A stretch of DNA of 16,337 nucleotides from the NCBI GenBank assembly GCA_963991165.1, contig CAXDOW010000041.1, positions 1 through 16,337 on the forward strand. Reading direction: 5' to 3'. The notes under the pieces are model-generated. The model did no database searches, had not been told where the DNA came from, and was given only the letters and a program-made list of their open reading frames with translations. A program made the position numbers and the translations under genes. Shown in pieces: positions 1 to 6,719 of this stretch. This stretch comes from GCA-2862585 sp963991165 (lineage in GTDB: Bacteria; Bacteroidota; Bacteroidia; Flavobacteriales; UBA7312). Numbering within the stretch: position 1 is the stretch's first letter; each line of letters starts with the position of its first letter.

Positions 1-164
1 GCTTTAAGTTGATAGACTCAAGAGGACGTATTGTGCAACAACAAACATTTGAGAATGTTATTGAAGTGAAGCGTCAAAATTTATCGGAAGGAATATATTT
101 AATTCTTCTAGAATTCGAGCTTGATTTCATACAAAGAAAAATTTTCATTGTGGACAACAAATAG
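1..164 (+). CDS. C-terminal fragment of a probable T9SS-secreted protein (type A sorting domain)
   Basis: The reading frame beginning at base 3 is open from the left edge to a TAG stop at 162-164 and gives 53 residues; the start lies outside the window. The peptide contains L-I-D-S-R-G-R-I-V, then a short polar stretch, then N-L-S-E-G-I-Y-L-I-L-L, and ends K-I-F-I-V-D-N-K. This matches the pattern of the Por/type IX secretion C-terminal sorting domain: a D-x-x-G-R turn, an 'L..G.Y.I' strand and a terminal basic beta strand of the K-x-x-V/I type. Proteins with this tail cross the outer membrane through the T9SS and are usually cleaved near the domain. The cargo domain is not visible, so the protein's own function is unknown. 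It is separated from the ribosomal operon by a terminator and is probably unrelated to it. The assignment rests on pattern recognition of a short tail. Confidence 0.72.
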   Translation, partial: FKLIDSRGRIVQQQTFENVIEVKRQNLSEGIYLILLEFELDFIQRKIFIVDNK

Positions 165-192
165 TATTTTAAGATATCCACCAAAAATAAAA

Positions 193-223
193 CACTCGCT
201 AGTCCAAAAGTGAGTGTTTTTTT
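193..223 (+). terminator. Intrinsic terminator after the T9SS-cargo gene
   Basis: CACTCGCT (193-200) pairs with AGTGAGTG (209-216) around an 8-nt loop, giving 8 pairs including one G-U, followed by seven T (217-223). An A-rich run precedes the stem (183-192), so the hairpin can also be extended by A-U pairs and could work in both directions. It begins 28 nt after the TAG stop of the upstream gene and precedes the ribosomal promoter, so it insulates the operon from upstream transcription. Confidence 0.88.
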
Positions 224-245
224 ATGAAAAAAAGAATAATTTCTA

Positions 246-275
246 TTTGATAATAAATAAAATTGTTTAGATTTG
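246..275 (+). promoter_or_regulatory. Bacteroidota-type housekeeping promoter of the ribosomal superoperon
   Basis: TTTG at 246-249 is a candidate -33 element and TAGATTTG at 268-275 is a perfect match to the Bacteroidota -7 consensus TAnnTTTG. The spacer is 18 nt, within the range known for the primary sigma factor (SigAb type) of this phylum. A start of transcription near 279-281 is inferred. The site lies between the upstream terminator and rpsL, and it is the only convincing promoter I could find in the window. Confidence 0.75.
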
Positions 276-279
276 CACC

Positions 280-293
280 CCCTAAAAATAGGG
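280..293 (+). other. Small hairpin at the predicted mRNA 5' end
   Basis: CCCTA (280-284) and TAGGG (289-293) form a perfect 5-bp stem with three G-C pairs, closed by an AAAA loop. Given the -7 box, transcription should begin about where the stem begins, so this would be a 5'-terminal stem-loop. The remaining leader (294-321) is A-rich and has no Shine-Dalgarno sequence, as is usual for strong translation starts in this phylum. A role in mRNA stability is inference only. Confidence 0.5.
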
Positions 294-321
294 TAATAGT
301 AAAAATTAAACAAGAAATAGT

Positions 322-696
322 ATGCCAACTATTCAACAATTAGTAAGAAAAGGAAGGACTAAAATCACTAAAAAGTCCAAGTCAATTGCATTGACAAGTT
401 GTCCTCAGCGAAGAGGCGTTTGTACAAGAGTGTACACCACCACTCCAAAAAAACCAAATTCCGCTATGCGAAAAGTAGCTAGGGTTCGACTTACTAATGG
501 AAACGAAGTTAACGCATACATTGGTGGTGAGGGACATAATCTACAAGAACACTCCATAGTGCTTGTTCGTGGCGGTAGGGTTAAAGATTTACCAGGAGTA
601 AGATACCACATTGTTCGAGGTGCTTTAGATACAGCAGGTGTTGATGGAAGGACACAGAGACGATCCAAATATGGAACAAAACAACCAAAAAAATAA
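322..696 (+). CDS. rpsL: 30S ribosomal protein S12 (uS12)
   Basis: S12 sits at the decoding centre of the 30S subunit and helps check codon-anticodon pairing. The 124 residues match the usual length. The conserved stretch CTRVYTTTPKKPNSA is at about 34-48 and GGEGHNLQEHS at about 69-78. RGGRVKDLPGVRYH follows at 83-96, with Asp89 at the methylthiolation position known in E. coli. Lys43 and Lys88, where changes give streptomycin resistance or dependence, are both wild type, so a target-mutation resistance is not expected. First gene of the operon, 17 nt upstream of rpsG. The ATG at 322 gives the expected MPTIQQLVRKGR start and follows an A-rich leader without SD. About a third of its Arg codons are CGA. 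Confidence 0.98.
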   Translation: MPTIQQLVRKGRTKITKKSKSIALTSCPQRRGVCTRVYTTTPKKPNSAMRKVARVRLTNGNEVNAYIGGEGHNLQEHSIVLVRGGRVKDLPGVRYHIVRGALDTAGVDGRTQRRSKYGTKQPKK

Positions 697-713
697 CTTA
701 GCAAGACGATATA

Positions 714-1184
714 ATGAGAAAGAGCCCCGCTAAAAAAAGAAGACTTTTACCAGATGCCAAGTTCAACGATACTATGGTTACACAGTTCGTGAATAACATG
801 ATGTTAGACGGTAAAAAATCTGTTGCTTTCAAAATATTTTATAACGCCTTAGATGTTGTAGAAACTCGCGTTGAGGAAGAATCACCATTAGAGGTTTGGA
901 AGAAAGCCATTTCTAATGTAACCCCATCGGTAGAAGTTCGAAGCCGAAGAATTGGAGGAGCCACTTTTCAAATACCACAGCCCATTAGAGATTCAAGAAA
1001 ATTATCAATGGCCATGAAGTGGATGATTGGTTTTGCTAAGAAAAGAAACGACAAAAGTATGAGTCAAAAGTTAGCTGCCGAGATTGTAGCAGCTTACAAA
1101 GAAGAAGGGGCAGCCTACAAGAAAAAACAAGATACACACAGAATGGCTGAGGCCAATAAAGCATTTTCGCATTTTAGATTTTAA
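714..1184 (+). CDS. rpsG: 30S ribosomal protein S7 (uS7)
   Basis: S7 binds the 3' major domain of 16S rRNA, starts assembly of the 30S head and lines the E/P tRNA region. At 156 residues it is the standard bacterial size. Recognisable blocks are FVNNMMLDGKKS (25-36), the VEVRSRRIGGATFQIP segment that contacts rRNA, MKWMIGFAKKRNDKSM, and the near-invariant HRMAEANKAF close to the C-terminus. The N-terminal MRKSPAKKRRLLPDAKF is the short basic form seen in Bacteroidota. In E. coli S7 represses its own operon at a long rpsL-rpsG spacer; here the spacer is only 17 nt, so that site is not evident. A 6-nt gap leads to fusA. Confidence 0.98.
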   Translation: MRKSPAKKRRLLPDAKFNDTMVTQFVNNMMLDGKKSVAFKIFYNALDVVETRVEEESPLEVWKKAISNVTPSVEVRSRRIGGATFQIPQPIRDSRKLSMAMKWMIGFAKKRNDKSMSQKLAAEIVAAYKEEGAAYKKKQDTHRMAEANKAFSHFRF

Positions 1185-1190
1185 AAAATA

Positions 1191-3302
1191 ATGGCAAAAA
1201 GAGATTTAAAATTTACTAGAAACATTGGAATTGCAGCACATATTGATGCTGGAAAGACCACCACCACCGAAAGAATATTATATTACGGAGGCGTAAGTCA
1301 CAAAATTGGTGAGGTTCATGATGGTGCAGCTACTATGGACTGGATGGAGCAAGAACAAGAAAGAGGAATTACCATTACCTCGGCTGCTACAACATTAAAC
1401 TGGAACTACCGTGACCAGGATTACCACATCAACATCATTGATACACCAGGTCACGTTGACTTTACAGTGGAAGTGAATCGGTCCTTAAGGGTACTTGATG
1501 GTTTGGTGTTTTTGTTTAGTGCTGTAGACGGTGTAGAGCCTCAGTCTGAAACAAACTGGAGACTTGCCAATAACTACAATGTTCCTAGAATAGGATTTGT
1601 CAACAAAATGGATCGTCAGGGAGCCGACTTTTTAAATGTCTGCAAACAAGTAAAAGAGATGCTAGGAAGTCTAGCCCTTCCACTTCAAATTCCTATTGGA
1701 AGCGAAGACAATTTTAAAGGCGTAGTCGATTTAATCAATTTTAAAGGTATTGTTTGGAATGAAGACGATATGGGCATGACCTATACCGAAGTAGATATTC
1801 CAAGCGATATTTTAGAAGAAGCTAAAGATTTCAGAGGAAAACTTTTAGAAGCAGTTGCTGAGTTTGATGACACTCTGATGGAAAAGTATTTTGAAGATGA
1901 AAACTCATTGACAGAACGAGAAATTTTGGCTGCTCTTCGACAAGCTACTATTGCTGGAAAAGTAGTTCCAATGATGTGTGGCTCAGCGTTCAAAAATAAA
2001 GGGGTTCAAACCATGCTTGATATGGTAATGGAGATTTTACCTTCCCCTGTTGATACTGAAGCCATCAAAGGGACCAATCCAAAAACTGACTCTGAGGAAA
2101 GCAGAAAACCAAATACAGATGAACCATTTGCTAGTTTAGCTTTTAAAATTGCCACAGACCCTTACGTAGGTAGGTTATGCTTTACTAGGGCTTATTCTGG
2201 TGTGCTTCAATCGGGTTCCTATGTGCTAAATACGCGAACAAACAAAAAAGAGCGTATTTCTAGAATTTTTCAAATGCACGCCAACAAGCAAAATCAAATC
2301 GATCAATTGCAAGCGGGTGATATTGCTGCGTTAGCTGGTTTTAAAGATATTAGAACAGGTGACACCCTTTGTGCGGAAAATGCACCAATAGTTCTGGAAT
2401 CGATGGATTTTCCAGACCCAGTAATTGGTATTGCCGTAGAGCCAAAGACTCAAAAAGACATGGATAAGTTAGGTGTTGCGTTAGGAAAGTTGGCAGAAGA
2501 AGATCCTACCTTCACAGTAAAATCTGATGAAGATTCTGGCCAAACAATTATTTCTGGAATGGGAGAGTTGCACCTCGATATTATTATCGATCGTCTTAAA
2601 AGAGAATTTGGTGTGGAGTGCAATCAGGGAGCTCCTAAAGTGGCTTATAAAGAATCTGTCACTTCATCCATTACACTACGTGAAACATACAAGAAACAAT
2701 CTGGTGGTCGAGGTAAATTTGCTGATATTCAGTTCGAATTATCACCAGTTGATAGTGACTTTGAGGGCGAAGGACTTCAGTTTATTGACGAAATTAAAGG
2801 TGGGTCTATCCCCAAAGAATTTATTCCTTCCGTTGAAAAAGGTTTCAAACAAGCCATGCAAAATGGTGTCTTAGCTGGCTATGAGGTTGATACATTGAAA
2901 GTAAGACTGTTTGATGGCTCATTTCACGATGTAGATTCTGACCAACTTTCGTTTGAGATATGTTCCAAATTAGCCTTTAAAAATGCTTGTAAACAAGCCA
3001 ATCCAGTTCTTTTAGAACCCATTATGAAAGTTGAAGTTGTAACACCTGAACAAAATATGGGTGATGTTGTTGGCGACTTAAACAGAAGACGAGGAATTAT
3101 GCAAGGAATGGATAGCCGAAATGGTGCTGAAGTGGTCAAGGCACACGTTCCTCTTTCAGAAATGTTCGGATATGTTACTACATTAAGAACAATTTCCTCA
3201 GGAAGAGCAACATCAACTATGGAGTTCTCCCATTACGCCGAGTGTCCTACAAATGTTTCAGAGGCCGTTATCTCGGAGGTAAAAGGTTTAAAACAAAGTT
3301 AA
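1191..3302 (+). CDS. fusA: Elongation factor G (translocation GTPase)
   Basis: EF-G drives movement of tRNAs and mRNA after peptide transfer and, with RRF, splits the ribosome for recycling. All five G motifs are intact: AHIDAGKTT (G1, about 16-24), RGITI (G2, 58-62), DTPGH (G3, 84-88, with the His88 that corresponds to the catalytic histidine), NKMD (G4, 138-141) and GSAFKN (G5, about 265-270). Domains II and III follow, then domain IV with the GGSIP...SVEKG segment and FDGSFHDVDSD loop, and domain V with MGDVVGDLNRRRG. Length of 703 is normal. Bacteroidota often carry additional EF-G paralogues; the intact GTPase motifs and str-operon position mark this as the main housekeeping copy. tuf, which follows fusA in E. 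coli, is absent here. Confidence 0.98.
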   Translation: MAKRDLKFTRNIGIAAHIDAGKTTTTERILYYGGVSHKIGEVHDGAATMDWMEQEQERGITITSAATTLNWNYRDQDYHINIIDTPGHVDFTVEVNRSLRVLDGLVFLFSAVDGVEPQSETNWRLANNYNVPRIGFVNKMDRQGADFLNVCKQVKEMLGSLALPLQIPIGSEDNFKGVVDLINFKGIVWNEDDMGMTYTEVDIPSDILEEAKDFRGKLLEAVAEFDDTLMEKYFEDENSLTEREILAALRQATIAGKVVPMMCGSAFKNKGVQTMLDMVMEILPSPVDTEAIKGTNPKTDSEESRKPNTDEPFASLAFKIATDPYVGRLCFTRAYSGVLQSGSYVLNTRTNKKERISRIFQMHANKQNQIDQLQAGDIAALAGFKDIRTGDTLCAENAPIVLESMDFPDPVIGIAVEPKTQKDMDKLGVALGKLAEEDPTFTVKSDEDSGQTIISGMGELHLDIIIDRLKREFGVECNQGAPKVAYKESVTSSITLRETYKKQSGGRGKFADIQFELSPVDSDFEGEGLQFIDEIKGGSIPKEFIPSVEKGFKQAMQNGVLAGYEVDTLKVRLFDGSFHDVDSDQLSFEICSKLAFKNACKQANPVLLEPIMKVEVVTPEQNMGDVVGDLNRRRGIMQGMDSRNGAEVVKAHVPLSEMFGYVTTLRTISSGRATSTMEFSHYAECPTNVSEAVISEVKGLKQS

Positions 3303-3312
3303 ATTTACTAAG

Positions 3313-3618
3313 ATGAATCAGAAAATTAGAATAAAACTTCAATCTTACGACCACAACCTTGTGGATAAGTCCGCTGAGAAGATTGTCAAGACAGTCAAAT
3401 CGGCTGGAGCAGTAGTAAGTGGTCCTATTCCACTACCTACACACAAGCGTATATATACTGTATTGCGTTCTCCGCACGTCAACAAAAAGTCTAGAGAGCA
3501 ATTTCAGTTGTGTGCCCATAAAAGATTAATGGATATTTATTCTACATCATCGAATACCATCGACGCTCTAATGAAGTTAGAGTTGCCAAGCGGTGTAGAT
3601 GTTGAAATAAAAGTGTGA
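3313..3618 (+). CDS. rpsJ: 30S ribosomal protein S10 (uS10)
   Basis: S10 is a 30S head protein; in E. coli it also pairs with NusB and NusG in antitermination and in coupling transcription to translation. The 101 residues have the expected MNQKIRIKLQSYDH start, the extended loop with SPHVNKKSREQF (53-64) and the phylum-typical end DALMKLELPSGVDVEIKV. It opens the S10 block only 10 nt after fusA, so str and S10 clusters are fused. It is the only complete gene in the window that ends in TGA, and this is followed directly by an in-frame TAG (3619-3621). The 29-nt spacer after it is the largest within the operon. Confidence 0.98.
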   Translation: MNQKIRIKLQSYDHNLVDKSAEKIVKTVKSAGAVVSGPIPLPTHKRIYTVLRSPHVNKKSREQFQLCAHKRLMDIYSTSSNTIDALMKLELPSGVDVEIKV

Positions 3619-3647
3619 TAGTTTTTAAAAAGTAAAAAGACAAAACA

Positions 3648-4265
3648 ATGTCAGGAATTATCGGTAAAAAAGTAGGTATGACAAGTATTTTTGATGACAA
3701 TGGAAAAAATATTCCATGTACTGTCATTGAAGCTGGTCCGTGTGTCATTACGCAAATAAAAACACAAGAAGTAGATGGCTACAGTGCCTTTCAGTTGGGA
3801 TATGACGATCAAAAAGAAAGTAGAGTTAACAAACCGAAACTAGGTCACTTTAAAAAATCAAAGTCATCTCCTAAAAAGAAACTTGTCGAATTCAAAAACT
3901 TTGATGGTGACCTACAGTTAGGCGATTCTGTGACAGTTGACATTTTTGAGGAAGGAGAATATGTTGATGTGGTTGGCACATCTAAAGGGAAAGGGTTTCA
4001 AGGTGTCGTGAAGCGATATAATTTCCGTGGTGTAGGTGATGCCACTCATGGTCAGCACAATAGAATGCGTGCTCCAGGATCAATTGGTGCAGCATCCTAT
4101 CCGGCACGTGTTTTTAAGGGTATGCGTATGGCAGGACAGATGGGAAATGCACGAGTGAAAGAAACCAACCTAATGGTAATGAAAATTTTTCCAGAAAAGA
4201 ACCTTTTATTAGTTAAAGGTGCTGTTCCTGGACCTAAAAATTCATATGTAATTGTAGAAAAATAA
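3648..4265 (+). CDS. rplC: 50S ribosomal protein L3 (uL3)
   Basis: L3 is an early-assembly 23S rRNA-binding protein whose long loop reaches toward the peptidyl transferase centre. The 205-residue product starts MSGIIGKKVGMTSIF and contains GTSKGKGFQGVVKR (about 110-123), DATHGQHNRMRAPGSIG (131-147), FKGMRMAGQMGN and the ending LLLVKGAVPGPKN. In E. coli the loop carries a glutamine (Gln150) that PrmB N5-methylates; the aligned position here is Ala148 (GSIGAASYP), so that modification cannot occur at this site. The stop codon overlaps the rplD start by one base (TAATG), which suggests translational coupling by termination-reinitiation. Confidence 0.97.
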   Translation: MSGIIGKKVGMTSIFDDNGKNIPCTVIEAGPCVITQIKTQEVDGYSAFQLGYDDQKESRVNKPKLGHFKKSKSSPKKKLVEFKNFDGDLQLGDSVTVDIFEEGEYVDVVGTSKGKGFQGVVKRYNFRGVGDATHGQHNRMRAPGSIGAASYPARVFKGMRMAGQMGNARVKETNLMVMKIFPEKNLLLVKGAVPGPKNSYVIVEK

Positions 4266-4891
4266 TGGAGTTAGCAGTATACAATATCGACGGTCAAAAA
4301 ACGTCCAAGAAAGTGAAGTTAAACAAATCTATTTTTGGAGTAGAGCCAAACAATCATGCTATCTATCTTGATGTTAAACAATTTCTTGCCAATCAGCGAC
4401 AAGGAACTCACAAAGCTAAAGAGAGGGGAGAAATCACGGGGTCAACTCGAAAAATTAAAAAACAAAAAGGAACAGGAACCGCTCGAGCAGGTTCAATAAA
4501 GAATCCATTGTTCAGAAGTGGTGGTAGAGTATTTGGCCCTCAACCTCGAGATTATAGTTTTAAGTTGAATAAAAAGGTGAAGCGATTAGCTAGAATATCG
4601 GCCTTATCGTTAATGGCTAAGGACAAGAATATCACTGTTTTAGAAGACTTTGACTTTCAATCACCAAAAACTAAAAAATACATTGATTTACTTTCAAAGT
4701 TAAATCTTGATGGTAAAAAAACACTTCTCGTACTAGGTGAGCCAAGCAATAATATTGTTCTTTCAGCAAGAAACATAGCAAAGACCAATGTCACAACCTC
4801 AACCAATTTAAACACCTACGATATTATGAATGCAGGTAACATTTTATTGGTTGAAAGTTCTGTAGAGAAAATAGAAAACAGTTTAAGTTAA
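4265..4891 (+). CDS. rplD: 50S ribosomal protein L4 (uL4)
   Basis: L4 binds domain I of 23S rRNA and sends an extended loop into the nascent peptide exit tunnel, where it forms a constriction with L22. The 208-residue protein has a globular N-terminal part, the long basic loop at about 45-98 with KQKGTGTARAG (66-76) and FRSGGRVFGPQPRDY (83-97), and a C-terminal alpha/beta domain. In E. coli L4 represses the S10 operon by acting on a long leader; no comparable leader exists here, because rpsJ begins 10 nt after fusA. The ATG shares its first base with the rplC stop, and no other start would give the expected N-terminus. Confidence 0.97.
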   Translation: MELAVYNIDGQKTSKKVKLNKSIFGVEPNNHAIYLDVKQFLANQRQGTHKAKERGEITGSTRKIKKQKGTGTARAGSIKNPLFRSGGRVFGPQPRDYSFKLNKKVKRLARISALSLMAKDKNITVLEDFDFQSPKTKKYIDLLSKLNLDGKKTLLVLGEPSNNIVLSARNIAKTNVTTSTNLNTYDIMNAGNILLVESSVEKIENSLS

Positions 4892-4896
4892 GTATC

Positions 4897-5187
4897 ATGA
4901 GTATTTTAATAAAACCTATCATCACTGAAAAAATGACCGCCGATGGAGAACGATTCAATCGCTACGGTTTTGTGGTTGACAGAAATGCCAACAAGATCGA
5001 GATAAAAGGAGCTGTTGAGCAAGCATACGGTGTGACGGTCAATGCTGTTAGAACCATGAACTACGCAGGGAAATCCAAAAGTCGTTTTACGAAAGCTGGT
5101 GTGATAAGTGGTAGGACCAGTCATTTCAAAAAAGCAGTGGTTCAGCTAGCAGAAGGAGATAGCATAGACTTTTACAGTAATATCTAA
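4897..5187 (+). CDS. rplW: 50S ribosomal protein L23 (uL23)
   Basis: L23 lies at the tunnel exit and is the docking point for trigger factor and SRP. The 96 residues begin MSILIKPIITEKM; Glu11 in ITEK corresponds to the conserved glutamate (Glu18 in E. coli) that contacts trigger factor. The fold continues through FVVDRNANKIEIKGAVEQ (about 25-42), YGVTVNAVRTMN and a basic loop with KSKSRF. The gene ends in tandem in-frame stops (TAATAA, 5185-5190). It sits 5 nt after rplD and 11 nt before rplB, in the usual L4-L23-L2 order. Confidence 0.97.
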   Translation: MSILIKPIITEKMTADGERFNRYGFVVDRNANKIEIKGAVEQAYGVTVNAVRTMNYAGKSKSRFTKAGVISGRTSHFKKAVVQLAEGDSIDFYSNI

Positions 5188-5198
5188 TAAAGAAAAAG

Positions 5199-6026
5199 AT
5201 GGGACTAAGAAAATTAAAACCAACCACTCCGGGTCAGCGATTTAAAGTAGTTAATGATTTTGAAAACTTGACCACCGGTAATAATCCAGAAAAATCTCTG
5301 ATTTTGAAAAAATCAAAATCTGGAGGAAGAAACAATTCTGGTAAAATGACTATGCGATACACTGGTGGTGGTCACAAAAAAAGATATAGAGTTATCGATT
5401 TTAAAAGAAACAAATTTGGAATTCCAGCAACGGTTAAGTCCGTTGAATACGATCCAAATCGTTCGGCATTCATCGCTTTGTTATTTTACTCAGATGGAGA
5501 GAAAAGATATATCATTTGCCCTAACGGCTTAAAAGTTGGACAAACAATTGTTTCAGGAAAAGAAGCAACGCCTGAAATCGGTAATGCCATGTACCTTTCT
5601 GATATACCATTAGGTGCAACGATTCATAATATAGAATTGAAACCTGGTCAAGGTGGCACCTTGGTTCGAAGCGCAGGAAGTTATGCCCAGCTTATGGCTA
5701 GAGATGGTAAGTATGCGACTGTTAAATTAGCTTCAGGAGAAGTTAGAATGATTCTTCAAACTTGCCTAGCTACCATTGGAACTGTTTCTAATTCAGAACA
5801 CAACCTTCAAAACTTTGGCAAAGCAGGTCGTTCTCGATGGTTAGGTAGAAGACCACGCACACGAGCTGACGCCATGAACCCTGTCGATCATCCAATGGGC
5901 GGGGGCGAAGGAAGAGCTTCGGGAGGTCACCCTCGATCCAGAAAAGGAATTCCAGCTAAAGGATACAAAACTCGAGCAAAGAAAAATGCCTCTGATAAAT
6001 TTATAGTTGAAAGACGTAAAAAATAA
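5199..6026 (+). CDS. rplB: 50S ribosomal protein L2 (uL2)
   Basis: L2 is one of the most conserved large-subunit proteins and is needed for subunit joining and for a functional peptidyl transferase centre. The 275-residue product shows SKSGGRNNSGKMTMRYTGGGHKKRYR split over residues 39-64, then EYDPNRSAFIAL (83-94), KPGQGGTLVRSAG (148-160), ARDGKYATVKLASGE, and the C-terminal AMNPVDHPMGGGEGR (225-239). His231 in VDHP is the equivalent of the functionally important E. coli His229 and is retained. The second histidine of the E. coli DHPHGGG motif is Met233 here, with a following ASGGHPRSRKG; I recognise this variant as the usual Bacteroidota form, not a defect. Confidence 0.98.
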   Translation: MGLRKLKPTTPGQRFKVVNDFENLTTGNNPEKSLILKKSKSGGRNNSGKMTMRYTGGGHKKRYRVIDFKRNKFGIPATVKSVEYDPNRSAFIALLFYSDGEKRYIICPNGLKVGQTIVSGKEATPEIGNAMYLSDIPLGATIHNIELKPGQGGTLVRSAGSYAQLMARDGKYATVKLASGEVRMILQTCLATIGTVSNSEHNLQNFGKAGRSRWLGRRPRTRADAMNPVDHPMGGGEGRASGGHPRSRKGIPAKGYKTRAKKNASDKFIVERRKK

Positions 6027-6030
6027 TATT

Positions 6031-6300
6031 ATGCCAAGATCATTAAAAAAAGGACCATATATTCACTACAAACTTCAAAAGAAAGTCGAAGATAATTTAT
6101 CTTCAGGAAAGAATAGCGTAATAAAAACCTGGTCACGTGCTTCTATGATTTCGCCCGATTTTGTGGGTCAAACCATAGCTGTTCACAATGGAAGACAATT
6201 CATACCCGTTTTTATCACTGAAAATATGGTTGGTCATAAATTAGGCGAATTTTCACCAACAAGAACGTTTAGAGGTCATTCCGGTAACAAGAAAAAATAA
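6031..6300 (+). CDS. rpsS: 30S ribosomal protein S19 (uS19)
   Basis: S19 binds 16S rRNA in the 30S head with S13 and takes part in the intersubunit bridges. The protein is 89 residues, MPRSLKKGPYIHYKL at the N-terminus and the family signature MVGHKLGEFSPTRTFRGH at 66-83. The reading frame is open upstream to a TTG at 6007 inside the end of rplB, but the ATG at 6031 is chosen: it gives the family-standard N-terminus, while the 8 extra residues would have no counterpart and would start from a rare codon. The gap to rplB is then 4 nt, in line with neighbours. Confidence 0.97.
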   Translation: MPRSLKKGPYIHYKLQKKVEDNLSSGKNSVIKTWSRASMISPDFVGQTIAVHNGRQFIPVFITENMVGHKLGEFSPTRTFRGHSGNKKK

Positions 6301-6305
6301 GTACA

Positions 6306-6719
6306 ATGGGAGTAAGAAAACGAAATAGAGCTCAAGCAATTAAGGAAGCCAAAAAGAGTGTGGCCTTTGCAAAATTGAACAATTGCCCAACCTCACCAAG
6401 AAAAATGAGGTTAGTGGCCGATATTATTCGAGGTGTTGACATTGAAAAAGCACTTAATGTATTAAAATTTAACGGAAAAGAAGCATCCAATCGATTAGAA
6501 AAGCTTTTACTCTCTGCCATCTCCAATTGGGAATCTAAAAATGAAGGTCAAAAAATTGAAGATAGCCATTTGTTTGTCAAAGAAATTACTGTTGACAGTG
6601 GAAGAATGTTGAAGCGTATTCAGCCAGCTCCACAAGGAAGAGCACATAGAATTAGAAAGAGATCAAATCACGTTACTCTAACATTAGGAAGTAGAAAACA
6701 AGAAAACCAAGAATCATAA
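6306..6719 (+). CDS. rplV: 50S ribosomal protein L22 (uL22)
   Basis: L22 contacts all 23S rRNA domains; its beta-hairpin lines the exit tunnel opposite L4 and is a site of macrolide-resistance changes. The 137-residue form is longer than the 110 residues of E. coli, with a basic N-terminal extension (MGVRKRNRAQAIKEAKK) ahead of the conserved CPTSPRKMRLVADIIRG (27-43), and a C-terminal polar tail. The tunnel hairpin is at about 98-118 with LKRIQPAPQGRAHRIRKR and shows no obvious insertion or deletion. The long N-terminus is familiar from Bacteroidota L22. The TAA stop shares a base with the rpsC ATG (TAATG). Confidence 0.97.
   Translation: MGVRKRNRAQAIKEAKKSVAFAKLNNCPTSPRKMRLVADIIRGVDIEKALNVLKFNGKEASNRLEKLLLSAISNWESKNEGQKIEDSHLFVKEITVDSGRMLKRIQPAPQGRAHRIRKRSNHVTLTLGSRKQENQES

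Noticed and set aside
74..328. 84-residue open frame on the - strand across the rpsL upstream region
   Set aside because: It crosses the T9SS tail, the terminator and the promoter in antisense, has low-complexity Phe/Tyr/Ser-rich content typical of A+T-rich non-coding DNA, and resembles no family I know.
405..704. 99-residue open frame antisense to rpsL
   Set aside because: It mirrors a highly constrained gene and has no recognisable domain; its openness follows from rpsL codon usage.
2527..2874. 115-residue + strand frame inside fusA
   Set aside because: It overlaps the conserved EF-G domain III-IV coding region in another frame and has no family features.
4330..4337. TATTTTTG matching the -7 consensus inside rplD
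   Set aside because: There is no TTG-type -33 element at suitable distance and it lies within codons; an eight-base degenerate match is common in A+T-rich DNA.
5300..5320. Perfect 8-bp inverted repeat with a 5-nt A loop inside rplB
   Set aside because: The stem has only two G-C pairs and lies in codons for conserved Lys/Ser residues. In A+T-rich DNA of this length a few such repeats are expected by chance.
6007..6030. TTG start extending rpsS by 8 residues into rplB
   Set aside because: The S19 family starts at MPRSLKKGPY; the extension reads the end of rplB in another frame and uses a rare start when an ATG is available.
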